64,000 nt of DNA from JABHIE01 sp964584805. GTDB lineage: Bacteria; Planctomycetota; UBA1135. Location of the stretch: NCBI GenBank assembly GCA_964584805.1, contig CAZPAY010000001.1:186001-250000 (forward strand), written 5' to 3'. The position numbers and the translations under genes are program-made. The notes under the pieces are model-generated. The model had not been told where the DNA came from and did not search any database. It saw nothing but the letters and a program-made list of their open reading frames with translations. Of this stretch, positions 18,742-28,437 are shown piece by piece. Within the stretch, counting starts at the first letter, position 1, and every line of letters starts with the position of its first letter.

Positions 18742-19469
18742 TTCACCTCGAAAAAGTTTGTAAAGCATTTAGCGGGCATCAAGTGCTCGATGAGCTTGAT
18801 TTGCATGTGCCAAAGGGGCAGGCCTTCGTCATCATGGGGCCATCCGGCGCGGGCAAGAGTGTGATCTTGAAGCACATCATTGGATTGCTAAAACCCGATT
18901 CGGGTGAAATCCGCGTTGACAATTTGTCGGTGCCCGACTTGAAAGGTGAACCGCTGCGTGACTTACGACGCGACATGGGCTACCTTTTTCAGCATTCCGC
19001 GCTGATTAACTGGCTGAGTGTTTACGACAACATCGCCCTGCCCCTCCGCGAGACATCTGAGCTGCCCGAAGGCGAAATCAAAGAGCGCGTGCACCATGTC
19101 TTAAGTTTGGTAAGTTTGCCAAACGCCGACCACAAATTCCCATCTGAAATTTCAGGTGGCATGCAAAAACGAGTTGGCCTTGCAAGAGCCCTCGTAACGA
19201 AGCCACGGATTATCCTTTACGATGAGCCAGAAGCTGGGCTCGACCCCGGTATGTCGGTCGACATTGCCCGCATGATTCGAAAAATCGGGATCGAATTAGG
19301 GATGACCTCCGTCACCGTGACTCACAGCGTTGATTGCGCGCGCACAGTCGGTGACCATCTTGCATTGTTTACGGGTGGGCAAATTGCATTGCAAGGCACG
19401 CCTGCCGAAGTCTTGGATTCAGGCCACGCGCTTGTCCACGACTTTCTTGAAGGTAGTTCGGAATCATAA
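18738..19469 (+). CDS. mlaF: MlaF-type ABC ATPase
   Basis: Cytoplasmic ATPase of the MCE lipid transporter. The 243 residues contain Walker A GPSGAGKSVILK, the Q-loop YLFQHSALINWLSVYDN, the signature SGGMQKRVGLARAL, Walker B IILYDEPEAGLDP and the switch histidine in VTHSVDCA. The E-A-G-L-D-P and SGGMQKR variants are those of Mla/Ttg2 ATPases rather than amino-acid importers. It overlaps mlaE by 4 bases and precedes mlaD by 2 bases. Confidence 0.94.
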   Translation: MIHLEKVCKAFSGHQVLDELDLHVPKGQAFVIMGPSGAGKSVILKHIIGLLKPDSGEIRVDNLSVPDLKGEPLRDLRRDMGYLFQHSALINWLSVYDNIALPLRETSELPEGEIKERVHHVLSLVSLPNADHKFPSEISGGMQKRVGLARALVTKPRIILYDEPEAGLDPGMSVDIARMIRKIGIELGMTSVTVTHSVDCARTVGDHLALFTGGQIALQGTPAEVLDSGHALVHDFLEGSSES

Positions 19470-19471
19470 TC

Positions 19472-20578
19472 ATGGATCATTCTCCCCGCCGCGACTTTTT
19501 ACTGGGCTTGGTTTTCTTCGGAGCCATTGGCCTGCTACTTTATTACACCGTTGTCTTGACTGGTTTTTCCCTCGACCAAGGCTCAAAGGGCTATGTCTGG
19601 TTTGAGAGCGCCGCTGGGCTCAAAACAGGTGATGCCGTTTTCGTCGCGGGCCGCCAAACAGGCAAGGTGAGCAAGGTGGACTACTACGACGGCAACGATC
19701 TCGACAAACGCATCGGCGTTTCGATTGCCTACGATGAAAAAGTGACTTTGCGCGAGGGATACACCATTCGCATTGCTGAATTCACCATGCTTGGAGGCCG
19801 CGTGATTGAAATCGATCCGGGCCCCTTTGGCTCCCCCTCCTTGCCACCTAATAGCGAGCTCAAAGGCTCAGTGACGGGTGCGGCTCTTGCGGCAATCGGT
19901 GAATTTCTCGAAGACAACCGCGGTGATGTGGAGCAAATTTTGGCTAATTTGCGCAAGACGACCGATGACATGGCAGCGGGCAAAGGTTTGTTGGGGGCAC
20001 TATTAACCGATAAACAGATGCGCGATGACGCGACGGATGCCATCCATTCCGTGCAAAGGATTACGAAAGACATCCAAGAAGGCACGGGAGTCTTGGGCAT
20101 GCTCGTTTCCGATGTCGAGCAACGTGACCGCTTGCTCAATATGTTGCGCGAAACAGAAATCGTCCTTGTGGCAACCCGCAAAATTGTCGAAGACCTTGAG
20201 GCTGGCCGTGGTGCCTTTGGTGCCATGCTGCAAGACGAAAGTATGCGTGAGCAAGCATTGAGCATTACCGACAACTTGGCCTTTGTTTCCTCGCGCGTTA
20301 GATTGATGGTCTCGCAGGCCGAGCAAGGCGAGGGCATTTTAGGTCGCGTTTTGGCTAGAGAAGACCTCGCGATTGAGGCTGAGCAATTCATTCATGACTT
20401 GGCACTGATGACCCGCAAAATTGCATCCGGACAAGGCACGGTGGGCAAATTCCTCATGGAAGCCGAGGCATATGACGAAATGATTATGGCTTTGCAGTCA
20501 TTAAATGGGCAATTAGAAGACGCTCGAGAGGCGCAGCCCGTATCATCTTTCGCTCAAATGCTGCTTGGCGGCCTGTAA
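19472..20578 (+). CDS. mlaD: MlaD/MCE-domain substrate-binding protein
   Basis: Membrane-anchored MCE protein of the lipid transporter. One transmembrane helix (about residues 9-32) is followed by an MCE domain (about 37-115, GYVWFESAAGLKTGDAVFVAG and GYTIRIAEFTMLGG) and a long helical C-terminal region (about 130-368) with repeated segments such as GTGVLGMLVSD, GRGAFGAMLQD, GEGILGRVLA, GQGTVGKFLME and GKGLLGALLTD. These five G-x-G-x-hG-x-hh repeats probably shape a tunnel or helical tube. E. coli MlaD (183 residues) lacks this extension. No MlaB or MlaC gene is in the window. Confidence 0.92.
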   Translation: MDHSPRRDFLLGLVFFGAIGLLLYYTVVLTGFSLDQGSKGYVWFESAAGLKTGDAVFVAGRQTGKVSKVDYYDGNDLDKRIGVSIAYDEKVTLREGYTIRIAEFTMLGGRVIEIDPGPFGSPSLPPNSELKGSVTGAALAAIGEFLEDNRGDVEQILANLRKTTDDMAAGKGLLGALLTDKQMRDDATDAIHSVQRITKDIQEGTGVLGMLVSDVEQRDRLLNMLRETEIVLVATRKIVEDLEAGRGAFGAMLQDESMREQALSITDNLAFVSSRVRLMVSQAEQGEGILGRVLAREDLAIEAEQFIHDLALMTRKIASGQGTVGKFLMEAEAYDEMIMALQSLNGQLEDAREAQPVSSFAQMLLGGL

Positions 20579-20583
20579 TACTC

Positions 20584-22395
20584 GTGAATACCACCCTCCG
20601 TAATGTGGCCATCGTGGCTCACGTCGATCATGGCAAGACTTCACTGGTCGACTGCCTCTTTCAAGAAGCTGGCGCGCTTGAGCGCTCACAGACAGGCACC
20701 GATCGTTTGATGGATCGAAATGATCTTGAGCGCGAGCGTGGGATTACCATCCTGTCTAAGCATGCTTCGGTGATATGGCATGGCACCTGCGTCAACTTGA
20801 TTGACACCCCAGGTCACGCTGACTTCGGTGGTCAGGTTGAACGCGTGTTAGCTATGGCTGACGGTGTGCTGCTCGTGGTTGACGCATTTGAAGGCGTCAT
20901 GCCGCAAACACGATTTGTGCTCACCAAGGCTTTTGAGCATGGCCTGCGCCCACTTGTAGTCATCAACAAAATGGACCGCCAAGATGCACGCGCGCCTGAG
21001 GTGATTGGCGAGGTGTTTGATTTGTTCGTTGACCTTGGCGCCGAAGACATGGCGCTTGATTTTCCCGTGGTTTACGCGAGTGCGCGTGATGGCTGGTCAA
21101 GCCTCGAAGAAAATATCCAAGAAGGCGACATGGGACCGCTGCTTGATTCCATCCTTGAGCATGTGCCTGCACCCGATGTCCAAGAAGATGGCCCACTTCA
21201 GTTCCAAATCGCCACCCTCGACTGGGACGATTACGTTGGCCGCCTAGGGGTTGGTCGCGTGACTCGCGGTGTGCTACGCCAGGGCGAAAGCTTGGCTTGG
21301 CTAAAGAATGATGGCACAAAAGGCCGAGGCAAAATCAAAGAGCTCTTCCGCTATGCAGGCATGAGCCGCATAGCCACCGAGAGTGTGGTTGCGGGTGACA
21401 TCGCCTGTATTTCAGGCATCGAGGGGATTGGCTTGGGCGACACACTGTGCGACCCCAACCACCCTGAGGCACTCGATGCAATTTCCGTTGAAAAGCCAAC
21501 CATTGAGATGGCTTTCTTAGTCAACGACTCCCCGCTTGCCGGCCGCGAAGGCGAATATGTCACCTCGCGCCAAGTGCTTGAGCGTCTACAGCGCGCGGCC
21601 ATGATAGACCCAGCCCTGCGTGTTGAAACAGGCAAAGACGGAGGCTGGGTCGTCGCGGGTCGTGGCGTAATGCATGTCGGCATCTTGATCGAAAACATGC
21701 GGCGTGAGGGTTACGAATTTGCCGTGGGTAAACCACGCGTTTTGACCCAAGAAGTTGACGGCACAACTCTTGAGCCTTGGGAAGCCGTCCAAGTTGAGCT
21801 TCCGGAAGACACACTGGGTCGCGTGATTGAATTCTTCGGAAAGCGTAGTGCTGAGATTCGCGAAATGGATCGCATGGGCACGCGCACGGTGTTGCATATG
21901 AGAGTGCCGACTCGCGGCATGATTGGCGCGCGTACGCATGTCTTGACACTCACTCGCGGCGAAGGCGTGGTCCATTCTTTGGGAGATGGCTACGACAAGG
22001 TCGATGTTGAGATTTCCACGCGGCACGCTGGCGTGTTGGTTTCTAGTGATACTGGTACTTGCACGGCTTACGCTTTGCGCGCACTTGAAGACCGTGGTGA
22101 GTTTTTTGTTGCTCCGGGCGATGTCATCTACGAGGGCATGGTTTGCGGTGAAAACAACAAAGACACCGACATGGTTTTAAATGTCGTCAAAGGCCGCAAA
22201 CACACCAACGTGCGCTCGGCCAACAAAGATGTTGATGAAAAAATTCGCGCACCACGCGACATCAGCCTTGAGGGCTTTCTTGAGTATCTCGATTCCGATG
22301 AGTTGCTCGAAGTGACGCCACTGTCACTGCGTTTGCGCAAGCGTTATCTCATTGAAAAAGACCGCCGCAAGCACGCCAAAGGCATCATTGACTGA
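20584..22395 (+). CDS. typA: Ribosome-associated GTPase TypA/BipA
   Basis: Translational GTPase that binds the ribosome and helps 50S assembly and stress responses. The 603 residues show G1 AHVDHGKTSL, the RGITI block, G3 DTPGHADFGGQVERVL, G4 NKMD, then EF-G-like domains and the BipA-specific C-terminal domain (VVKGRKHTNVRSANKDVD). The start is GTG at 20584, 5 bases after the mlaD stop codon, so it is likely co-transcribed with the mla genes. Its last 11 bases overlap the convergent gene that follows. Confidence 0.96.
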   Translation: MNTTLRNVAIVAHVDHGKTSLVDCLFQEAGALERSQTGTDRLMDRNDLERERGITILSKHASVIWHGTCVNLIDTPGHADFGGQVERVLAMADGVLLVVDAFEGVMPQTRFVLTKAFEHGLRPLVVINKMDRQDARAPEVIGEVFDLFVDLGAEDMALDFPVVYASARDGWSSLEENIQEGDMGPLLDSILEHVPAPDVQEDGPLQFQIATLDWDDYVGRLGVGRVTRGVLRQGESLAWLKNDGTKGRGKIKELFRYAGMSRIATESVVAGDIACISGIEGIGLGDTLCDPNHPEALDAISVEKPTIEMAFLVNDSPLAGREGEYVTSRQVLERLQRAAMIDPALRVETGKDGGWVVAGRGVMHVGILIENMRREGYEFAVGKPRVLTQEVDGTTLEPWEAVQVELPEDTLGRVIEFFGKRSAEIREMDRMGTRTVLHMRVPTRGMIGARTHVLTLTRGEGVVHSLGDGYDKVDVEISTRHAGVLVSSDTGTCTAYALRALEDRGEFFVAPGDVIYEGMVCGENNKDTDMVLNVVKGRKHTNVRSANKDVDEKIRAPRDISLEGFLEYLDSDELLEVTPLSLRLRKRYLIEKDRRKHAKGIID

Positions 22396-24028
22396 GATAG
22401 GTCTCGGTCAAGTAAGCGCGCATTTCATCGTTTAGTTTCAGGAAAATGTCTTCGCCCTGTGCGGGCAGGAAAATGTCATTCATGACTTTTCGCAAGCGAA
22501 GTAAATAACCTTCTGGCCCAACGACAGCTTCAGTGGCCAAGGCACGCAAAAAGAGCTGGGCCTTTTTCCCATGAGTATGGAAAAGATAATCCAGGAAGGC
22601 CCAGGAAAGCGCCACATCCTGGCTTTTCATATCCCAGAGGGAAAGTTGAAAGAGGGAATGCAAAGGCCGACCTTGCTTCATAACGGTATCGGCCATCTTC
22701 CCACGCCCGCCTTTGTAGCGAACCTGACGATAGGAGTCGTCCTCTTCTTTCTCAGGCCCCGTTGCAATGGTGTGACCTTCAGCAGCAGGTCGAAAAGCCA
22801 CACAGGATGTCCGGTTGCTGTCTAAGTGGTGAAAGGACACCCAATAACCCATGCCTTCCATGAGCCAAGCAATAGGAGCGGTTGCATACAATAAATCAAA
22901 ATGTTTGCTCGCCAAGAAATGCCCAAGGCGATGAGTCAAGATATCACGCACGCGTACGCCAGGAGTTAGTCGCCAGTAGTCAAGCCACAGATGCGTCTCG
23001 GGGAGAAGAACGGAGCGACCCACCAATTGCAGCAGAGTCTCCTTGTCGGGGCCCCAATCTAAGAGGTAATAACCGGTCAACATCTGTTCGAAAACCTGCA
23101 AGTTATTCGGCCCAAAGAAGAATTCAGCGATGACCTCATCTTTGATGATGTCTTCAAAATCATTGCCGACAAAAGGGTCAACAAACTGCCGTCTGAAATC
23201 TTCAAGAATGTACTCGGCGAATTTGATGTACTCCAGAGCATCCGCATCTTTGATTCGAGAAATCTCAAAGACAAATTTGAAGTGCTTGCTTTCTGCAACA
23301 TGAAACTGCAGCGGTTTCCCAATCGCCTGGCTTACTGCTTGAGTAACATCACTTAGGTCATTCGGCGTTTCAACCAAGTGCGCGCTTGCCTGTGCCTCCA
23401 TCAGACGAATCTCCGATTCGCCGCCCAAAGCTTTTCTTTCTCTCTTCGCAGAACGCGCCAACTTGTCTGCAGCTTCGCTATAGCCATGAGATTTAAGCCA
23501 ATCTACTAAAGAAGTCAGCTTTCGCAGAATCTGCAAAGTCTGCCCAGCATATTCTTCCGATTTCTTATCCATCCGTCGCCGCGCGCGCACGAGATCGGCA
23601 ACAGCTTGTTTGCGGCGTCCATAAAGAACAGAAAGCGTGTACCAGCTCTCATGCGACATCATGGGAACGATTTCTTTAATCTTGGCCTGCTCCATGGTGA
23701 GAACAAGTTTGCGCACGGCTTTACCGCGAGAGCCGTCCGCTTTCATTCTGTAGGGTAGCTCAAGTGGATCCTTGCGGTTTTGAATGTAAAAATTTAAGAC
23801 TCCATCTTCTTCTTTTTCGTAAACGACATTACCATTTGCATCAATCTCACAACCACTTTTTATTTCAACCAAGATCACCGGACCCGTCGGCAATTCATGC
23901 ATAATTTTGGAAAATTTCTTCTCTAATTTTTCATTCGCAAGCTCAACCGAATAAATCTGCGCGGGCGCAACAGCCGTGATCGCAAAAATGGAGGCGAGGA
24001 GAGCGACGAGTTGGAGGGAAAATCGCAT
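22385..24028 (-). CDS. Secreted gluzincin-like protein with degenerate HExxH motif
   Basis: An exported protein of 547 residues with a clear signal peptide (about 1-23, ending APAQ). Residues 366-370 read HRLGH where a zinc metallopeptidase has HExxH; 20 residues further on, WLMEGMGYW supplies a glutamate (E391) at the position of the third zinc ligand of gluzincins. The fold therefore resembles the DUF1570-like gluzincins common in planctomycetes, with the catalytic Glu replaced by Arg. Both histidines remain, so zinc binding is possible but peptidase activity is doubtful. The first half is helical and charged, without a recognised domain. TAGGAT ends 6 bases before the ATG. Confidence 0.72.
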   Translation of the reverse strand: MRFSLQLVALLASIFAITAVAPAQIYSVELANEKLEKKFSKIMHELPTGPVILVEIKSGCEIDANGNVVYEKEEDGVLNFYIQNRKDPLELPYRMKADGSRGKAVRKLVLTMEQAKIKEIVPMMSHESWYTLSVLYGRRKQAVADLVRARRRMDKKSEEYAGQTLQILRKLTSLVDWLKSHGYSEAADKLARSAKRERKALGGESEIRLMEAQASAHLVETPNDLSDVTQAVSQAIGKPLQFHVAESKHFKFVFEISRIKDADALEYIKFAEYILEDFRRQFVDPFVGNDFEDIIKDEVIAEFFFGPNNLQVFEQMLTGYYLLDWGPDKETLLQLVGRSVLLPETHLWLDYWRLTPGVRVRDILTHRLGHFLASKHFDLLYATAPIAWLMEGMGYWVSFHHLDSNRTSCVAFRPAAEGHTIATGPEKEEDDSYRQVRYKGGRGKMADTVMKQGRPLHSLFQLSLWDMKSQDVALSWAFLDYLFHTHGKKAQLFLRALATEAVVGPEGYLLRLRKVMNDIFLPAQGEDIFLKLNDEMRAYLTETYLSQ

Positions 24029-24079
24029 GGAATAATCCTACTTTCGCGCGGGCACGCTCAGTGGATAAACTATCCAGTT

Positions 24080-24844
24080 GTGAACTTCTTCCAAACCCCT
24101 CTTCTGCGCCCTCGCCAAATCGGTCGCCTGTTTAGCGTACCGCTTAAGGTTGCGCCAGCTGCAGGTTTGCTTTTTTTATTGCCCCTCCTCCTTGCAAGCG
24201 ATTTGCAAGACGCCAGGCTACTTTCCCTGTCTTTACTCATCTTGTTCTTGGCTTTGATTGGCCACGAAATCGCTCATGCACTCATGGCCAAGCGCCTCGG
24301 TTTGCGCGTCGTCGACATCACCATCTGGCCGCTGGTCGGGATGGCACGCATCGAGGAAATGTCGCATCAACCGACCCTCGAAGCACCCGTCGCCGCGGCG
24401 GGGCCACTATTCAACTTGCTCATTGCCCCGCTGGGCTACTTGATGCCTGCAGAGATTGGCTCGATTTTCATCACGATCAATCTCATTTTTGGATTGGGAA
24501 ATCTGCTCCCCGCTTTCCCCATGGACGGCGGCCGACTTTTACGCGCCTGGTTTGCCAAGCGAGCGCCCCTTCCTGTCGCCACAAAACGAGCCATCAAAGT
24601 ATCCGATACTTTTCTTTTGCTGAGTCTGCTTCCTGCAGCGGCAACGGGGCATTTGCTCATTACTCTTGCGATGAGCGCCTACATTTGGCTTTCCGGCCGA
24701 TGGGAATTGGCTCAACTATTTCTGCGTGGCGATGCCTCACCAATGTCTCCGCCTCAAGAGGCTATGCGCGAAGAGGCCGCTGACGACCTCGAAAACTTCA
24801 AAGGTTCGATGGAAGAATATTTCGACGCAAAGAAGCGTCGTTAG
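24080..24844 (+). CDS. Site-2-protease-like M50 intramembrane metallopeptidase
   Basis: Multi-pass membrane protease. The active site HEIAH (from about residue 62) lies in a membrane helix, followed by AAGPLFNLLIAPLGY and the second metal-binding motif LLPAFPMDGGRLLRAW, whose aspartate is the third ligand. All catalytic residues are present. I chose GTG 24080: a TAAACT -10 box ends 8 bases upstream, and the in-frame ATG at 24011 would overlap the divergent neighbour. There is no PDZ or CBS domain. The stop overlaps the convergent biotin carrier gene by 4 bases. Substrate unknown; regulated proteolysis of membrane proteins is typical of the family. Confidence 0.85.
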   Translation: MNFFQTPLLRPRQIGRLFSVPLKVAPAAGLLFLLPLLLASDLQDARLLSLSLLILFLALIGHEIAHALMAKRLGLRVVDITIWPLVGMARIEEMSHQPTLEAPVAAAGPLFNLLIAPLGYLMPAEIGSIFITINLIFGLGNLLPAFPMDGGRLLRAWFAKRAPLPVATKRAIKVSDTFLLLSLLPAAATGHLLITLAMSAYIWLSGRWELAQLFLRGDASPMSPPQEAMREEAADDLENFKGSMEEYFDAKKRR

Positions 24845-25359
24845 GCCTCTGCGCCTGGCTCAAGTCGAACCAAAACTTGGCCGCTATCCACGGCTTGGCC
24901 TGTCTCAACACCGACTTCGGCAACAACGCCACCATGAGGAGCCGTGACTTCGTTTTGCATTTTCATCGCTTCAAGGATGCCGATGGATTGCCCGTCTTCT
25001 AAGACATCGCCAACAGCCACCGTCAGGCTCACCACAATCCCAGGCATACTTGCCTTGATAACCTCAGCAACAGGGCGGGCCGAAGCTAACTCGCCCGCAG
25101 TGCGCTCTCTCTCGTCTTGAGCTTTTAAGAAAAAAGTTTCACCACCAATGGTGACATCAAGCGTTTGGCTGTCTTGCTCGGCAATGGATGCTGCGTAAGA
25201 GCGGCCATCGAGCAGGCAGGCGTATTGCCCGTGAGCGTCTACCGCGTGGAAATCGGCCTGAATTTCGCGATCGCCAAGGCGCAAGGTGTAGCGATTGTCG
25301 CCCAAGTCGACAAGCTCGACTTCAACCTCGCCATGAGGCATTTCGATGAAGTATTTCAT
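24841..25359 (-). CDS. Biotin carrier subunit of an acyl-CoA carboxylase
   Basis: Carries biotin between the carboxylase and carboxyltransferase subunits. The 172 residues end in a biotinyl domain (about 98-172) with the biotinylated lysine K133 in EAMKMQNEV, preceded by the expected MPGIVVSLTVAVGD strand. The first 90 residues resemble the linker domain seen in propionyl-CoA and methylcrotonyl-CoA carboxylases. Its ATG overlaps the stop of the biotin carboxylase gene by 4 bases, forming a three-gene carboxylase operon. Confidence 0.92.
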   Translation of the reverse strand: MKYFIEMPHGEVEVELVDLGDNRYTLRLGDREIQADFHAVDAHGQYACLLDGRSYAASIAEQDSQTLDVTIGGETFFLKAQDERERTAGELASARPVAEVIKASMPGIVVSLTVAVGDVLEDGQSIGILEAMKMQNEVTAPHGGVVAEVGVETGQAVDSGQVLVRLEPGAEA

Positions 25360-26885
25360 AAGCGCGCCCCCTTGCCAAGGCGCTTAAAACGATCCGCTGC
25401 GACCCAGGGCGAAAGTGTGGAATCTGCGTTGCCGGCAAACTGCAAAGCCTTTTGATTGGCCGAATGATGCCGGTGAAGCGCAGCAACCAACGCAGCGACC
25501 TCCTCGAAATCATCCTCAACCTCGCGAGACGTTTCGGGGTTGCTTTCACGCCAGGCTTCAAGAAAGCCCGTGTCGTAATCGCCCGCAATGAACTCGGGCG
25601 TTTGCAAAATCTGCAGGGCTAAACTTGCAGATGTTTTCACCCCGCCCACGAAAAGCTCTTGCAAGACGCGCAACATGCGTCGACGCGCTTGCTCACGCGA
25701 TGAGCCATAAGTGATTAACTTAGCGAGCATCGAATCGTAATAAGGTGTGACTTCCATCCCACGGTACATGGCTGAATCAACACGCACGCCCGGCCCACCG
25801 GGCAGACGCAAATCCTGAATCGTGCCTAATGACGGGATAAAGCCCTGCTCGGGGTCTTCCGCGTTGAGGCGCACCTCAAAGGCATGGCCCCGCGGGGTCA
25901 TATTGTCGGGCAAAGTCAACTTTTCACCCGCAGCGATGCGAATCATCCAAGCAATCAAGTCAACACCATAAACCTCTTCGGTGATGGCGTGCTCGACTTG
26001 AATACGCGTATTCATTTCAAGGAAGTAATACTCGCCGTTACTCCACAAAAACTCAACCGTGCCTGCCGAAACATAATCAACCGCTTTCGCCGCCGCAACG
26101 GCCATCGCACCCATATTGGCGCGTGTCTCGTCATCAACAACCGTGCAGGGTGCTTCTTCGATTAACTTTTGATGACGCCGCTGAATCGAGCACTCACGCT
26201 CACCAACATGGATGACCTTGCCATATTGATCACCCAAAACTTGCACCTCAACATGGCGCGGGCGCTCAAGAAATTTTTCGATGTACATCCGGCCATCGCC
26301 AAATGCACTGAGCGATTCGCCACTTGCCGTGTTGAAAGCACTCTCAATTTCATCGGCCGAGCGCACCACACGGATGCCCTTGCCGCCGCCACCTGCCGAA
26401 GCTTTCAGCATGACCGGATAGCCCACTTCTTCGGCCACTTTCCGCGCCTCGTCAGCATCCGCCAAAGGGTCTGTCGTGCCTGGAACAACAGCCACACCTG
26501 CAGTCACCATGGCCGCTCGGGATGCCAACTTGTCGCCCATAACTTCCATGCTTTCGGGAGGTGGACCAATAAAAGCAAAACCAGCTTCCGTTACCGCACG
26601 CGCAAAATCCGCGTTTTCTGCCAAGAAACCAAAGCCAGGGTGAATCGCTTCTGCACCCGTCTCTTTGGCAATCTCAAGGATGCGATCAATACGCAGATAA
26701 CTATCCGCGGGTGCCGGTGGCCCAATCAAACGAGCTTCATTGGCGTAACGCACATGCAGGCTATTGCGGTCAGCCTCGCTGTAAATCGCAACCGTCTCGA
26801 TGCCTAAATCACGGCATGAGCGCAAAATGCGCACAGCAATTTCGCCGCGGTTTGCGACAAGGATTTTACGAAAAGGACGGTCCAT
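25356..26885 (-). CDS. Biotin carboxylase subunit of an acyl-CoA carboxylase
   Basis: ATP-dependent carboxylation of biotin. The 509 residues begin FRKILVANRGEIAVRILRSC and include the ATP-grasp glycine loop KASAGGGGKGIRVV, ERECSIQRRHQKLIEEAP and the catalytic block FLEMNTRIQVEHA. The C-terminal biotin-carboxylase domain follows from about residue 335. The length exceeds the 450 residues of E. coli AccC and fits the alpha-type subunit of propionyl-CoA carboxylases with the carrier split off as a separate protein. It begins 2 bases after the carboxyltransferase gene stop. Confidence 0.94.
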   Translation of the reverse strand: MDRPFRKILVANRGEIAVRILRSCRDLGIETVAIYSEADRNSLHVRYANEARLIGPPAPADSYLRIDRILEIAKETGAEAIHPGFGFLAENADFARAVTEAGFAFIGPPPESMEVMGDKLASRAAMVTAGVAVVPGTTDPLADADEARKVAEEVGYPVMLKASAGGGGKGIRVVRSADEIESAFNTASGESLSAFGDGRMYIEKFLERPRHVEVQVLGDQYGKVIHVGERECSIQRRHQKLIEEAPCTVVDDETRANMGAMAVAAAKAVDYVSAGTVEFLWSNGEYYFLEMNTRIQVEHAITEEVYGVDLIAWMIRIAAGEKLTLPDNMTPRGHAFEVRLNAEDPEQGFIPSLGTIQDLRLPGGPGVRVDSAMYRGMEVTPYYDSMLAKLITYGSSREQARRRMLRVLQELFVGGVKTSASLALQILQTPEFIAGDYDTGFLEAWRESNPETSREVEDDFEEVAALVAALHRHHSANQKALQFAGNADSTLSPWVAADRFKRLGKGARL

Positions 26886-26887
26886 GA

Positions 26888-28435
26888 TTAAAGCGGGATA
26901 GAACCGTGTTTCTTGGCGGGCATGGAATCGCGCTTAGTTGAATACAACTCAAGCGCACGAATCAAACGAGCACGCGTTTCGCCTGGCTGAATGATGTCAT
27001 CAATCAGGCCGCGCTCAGCGGCAGAAAAGGGGTTGTCAAACTGCTCTTTGTAATCTGCAATCTTGTCGGCCTCAGCTTGAGCGGAATCATCGGCTGCCGC
27101 AATTTCACGGCGGAAGATAATCTTGGCTGCCCCTTCAGCCCCCATCACAGCGATTTGAGCCGTGGGCCAAGCGACATTCCAGTCTCCGCGTGTTGCCTTT
27201 GACGAAAGCACGCAATACGCCCCCCCGTAGGCCTTCCGCGTAATGACCGTCAGCTTGGGTACCGTCGCCTCGCAATACGCGTAAAGCAATTTTGCGCCTC
27301 GACGAATAATCCCGCCGTGCTCTTGTTGGGTGCCGGGCATGAAACCGGGCACATCTTCAAATGTCACAATCGGAATATTGAAGGCATCGCAAAAGCGAAT
27401 GAAACGAGCGCCCTTTTCAGACGAGTTACTGTCAAGTACACCCGCCAAAACCGCTGGCTGATTTGCGACAACACCCACAGAACGGCCGCCCAATCGGGCA
27501 AGGCCGACCACCATATTCATGGCGTAGTTGGCTTGAATCTCAAAGAAATCGCCGTCATCGACAATCGCTTCAATCACCGACTTCATGTCGTAAGGTTGGT
27601 TCGGCGAAGCAGGAATAATGGACTCAAGCAGAACATCCGCGCGCGTGGCGGGGTCGTCGCTCGGCTTGCGCGGCGCGTCTTCGGCATTATTTGAAGGCAA
27701 AAACGACATCAAACGACGAATCCTGGATAGGCACTCGGCGTCATCGGCGCATGTGAAATGGGAGCAACCCGAAACCTCTTCGTGAACGCGCGCACCGCCC
27801 AAATCTTCCGAGGTGACATCTTCATGGGTCACCGTCTTGACGACATCAGGGCCAGTGATGTGCATATAACTCGTGCCCTCAACCATGAAGACAAAATCGG
27901 TCAGGGCAGGCGAATAAACTGCACCACCCGCGCAAGGCCCCATGATGGCCGAAATCTGAGGAATCACCCCCGAAGCCATCGTGTTACGCGAAAACAGCTC
28001 ACTATAAGCCGACAGCGAAACCACACCCTCTTGGATGCGCGCGCCGCCCGAATCATTCAGGCCAATCATCGGAATGCCCAACTTCATCGCGGCATCCATC
28101 ACCTTGCAAATCTTGGCGCCATAAGCCTCGCTCAACGAACCACCAAAAACGGTGAAGTCTTGACTGAACACAGCAACGGGGCGACCTTGAATCAACCCCG
28201 TGCCGACCACCACGCCATCGCCAGAGTGCACTTGCTCATCCAGCCCGAAATTCGTGCAACGATGGGTCACAAATGCGTCCATCTCTTCAAAGGAGCCTTG
28301 GTCGAGCAGCAAATCAATGCGCTCTCGTGCGGTCAATTTACCCTTGGCGTGTTGAGCGTCGATGCGGGCCTGACCCCCACCAAGGACGGCCTGCTCACGG
28401 CGGGCGTCAATGCGTGCTTGAATGTCTTTTGTCAT
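26888..28435 (-). CDS. Propionyl-CoA carboxylase beta (carboxyltransferase) subunit
   Basis: Carboxyltransferase that moves CO2 from biotin to an acyl-CoA, giving methylmalonyl-CoA in the propionyl case. The 515 residues contain the crotonase-fold blocks MIGLNDSGGARIQEGV, GPCAGGAVYSPALTDFVFMV, FCDAFNIPIVTFEDVPGF and KAYGGAYCVLSSK. This single-polypeptide N+C architecture belongs to PccB, not to AccA/AccD. Substrate propionyl-CoA is inferred from the adjacent epimerase and mutase. It begins 2 bases after the epimerase stop codon. Confidence 0.93.
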   Translation of the reverse strand: MTKDIQARIDARREQAVLGGGQARIDAQHAKGKLTARERIDLLLDQGSFEEMDAFVTHRCTNFGLDEQVHSGDGVVVGTGLIQGRPVAVFSQDFTVFGGSLSEAYGAKICKVMDAAMKLGIPMIGLNDSGGARIQEGVVSLSAYSELFSRNTMASGVIPQISAIMGPCAGGAVYSPALTDFVFMVEGTSYMHITGPDVVKTVTHEDVTSEDLGGARVHEEVSGCSHFTCADDAECLSRIRRLMSFLPSNNAEDAPRKPSDDPATRADVLLESIIPASPNQPYDMKSVIEAIVDDGDFFEIQANYAMNMVVGLARLGGRSVGVVANQPAVLAGVLDSNSSEKGARFIRFCDAFNIPIVTFEDVPGFMPGTQQEHGGIIRRGAKLLYAYCEATVPKLTVITRKAYGGAYCVLSSKATRGDWNVAWPTAQIAVMGAEGAAKIIFRREIAAADDSAQAEADKIADYKEQFDNPFSAAERGLIDDIIQPGETRARLIRALELYSTKRDSMPAKKHGSIPL

Positions 28436-28437
28436 TT

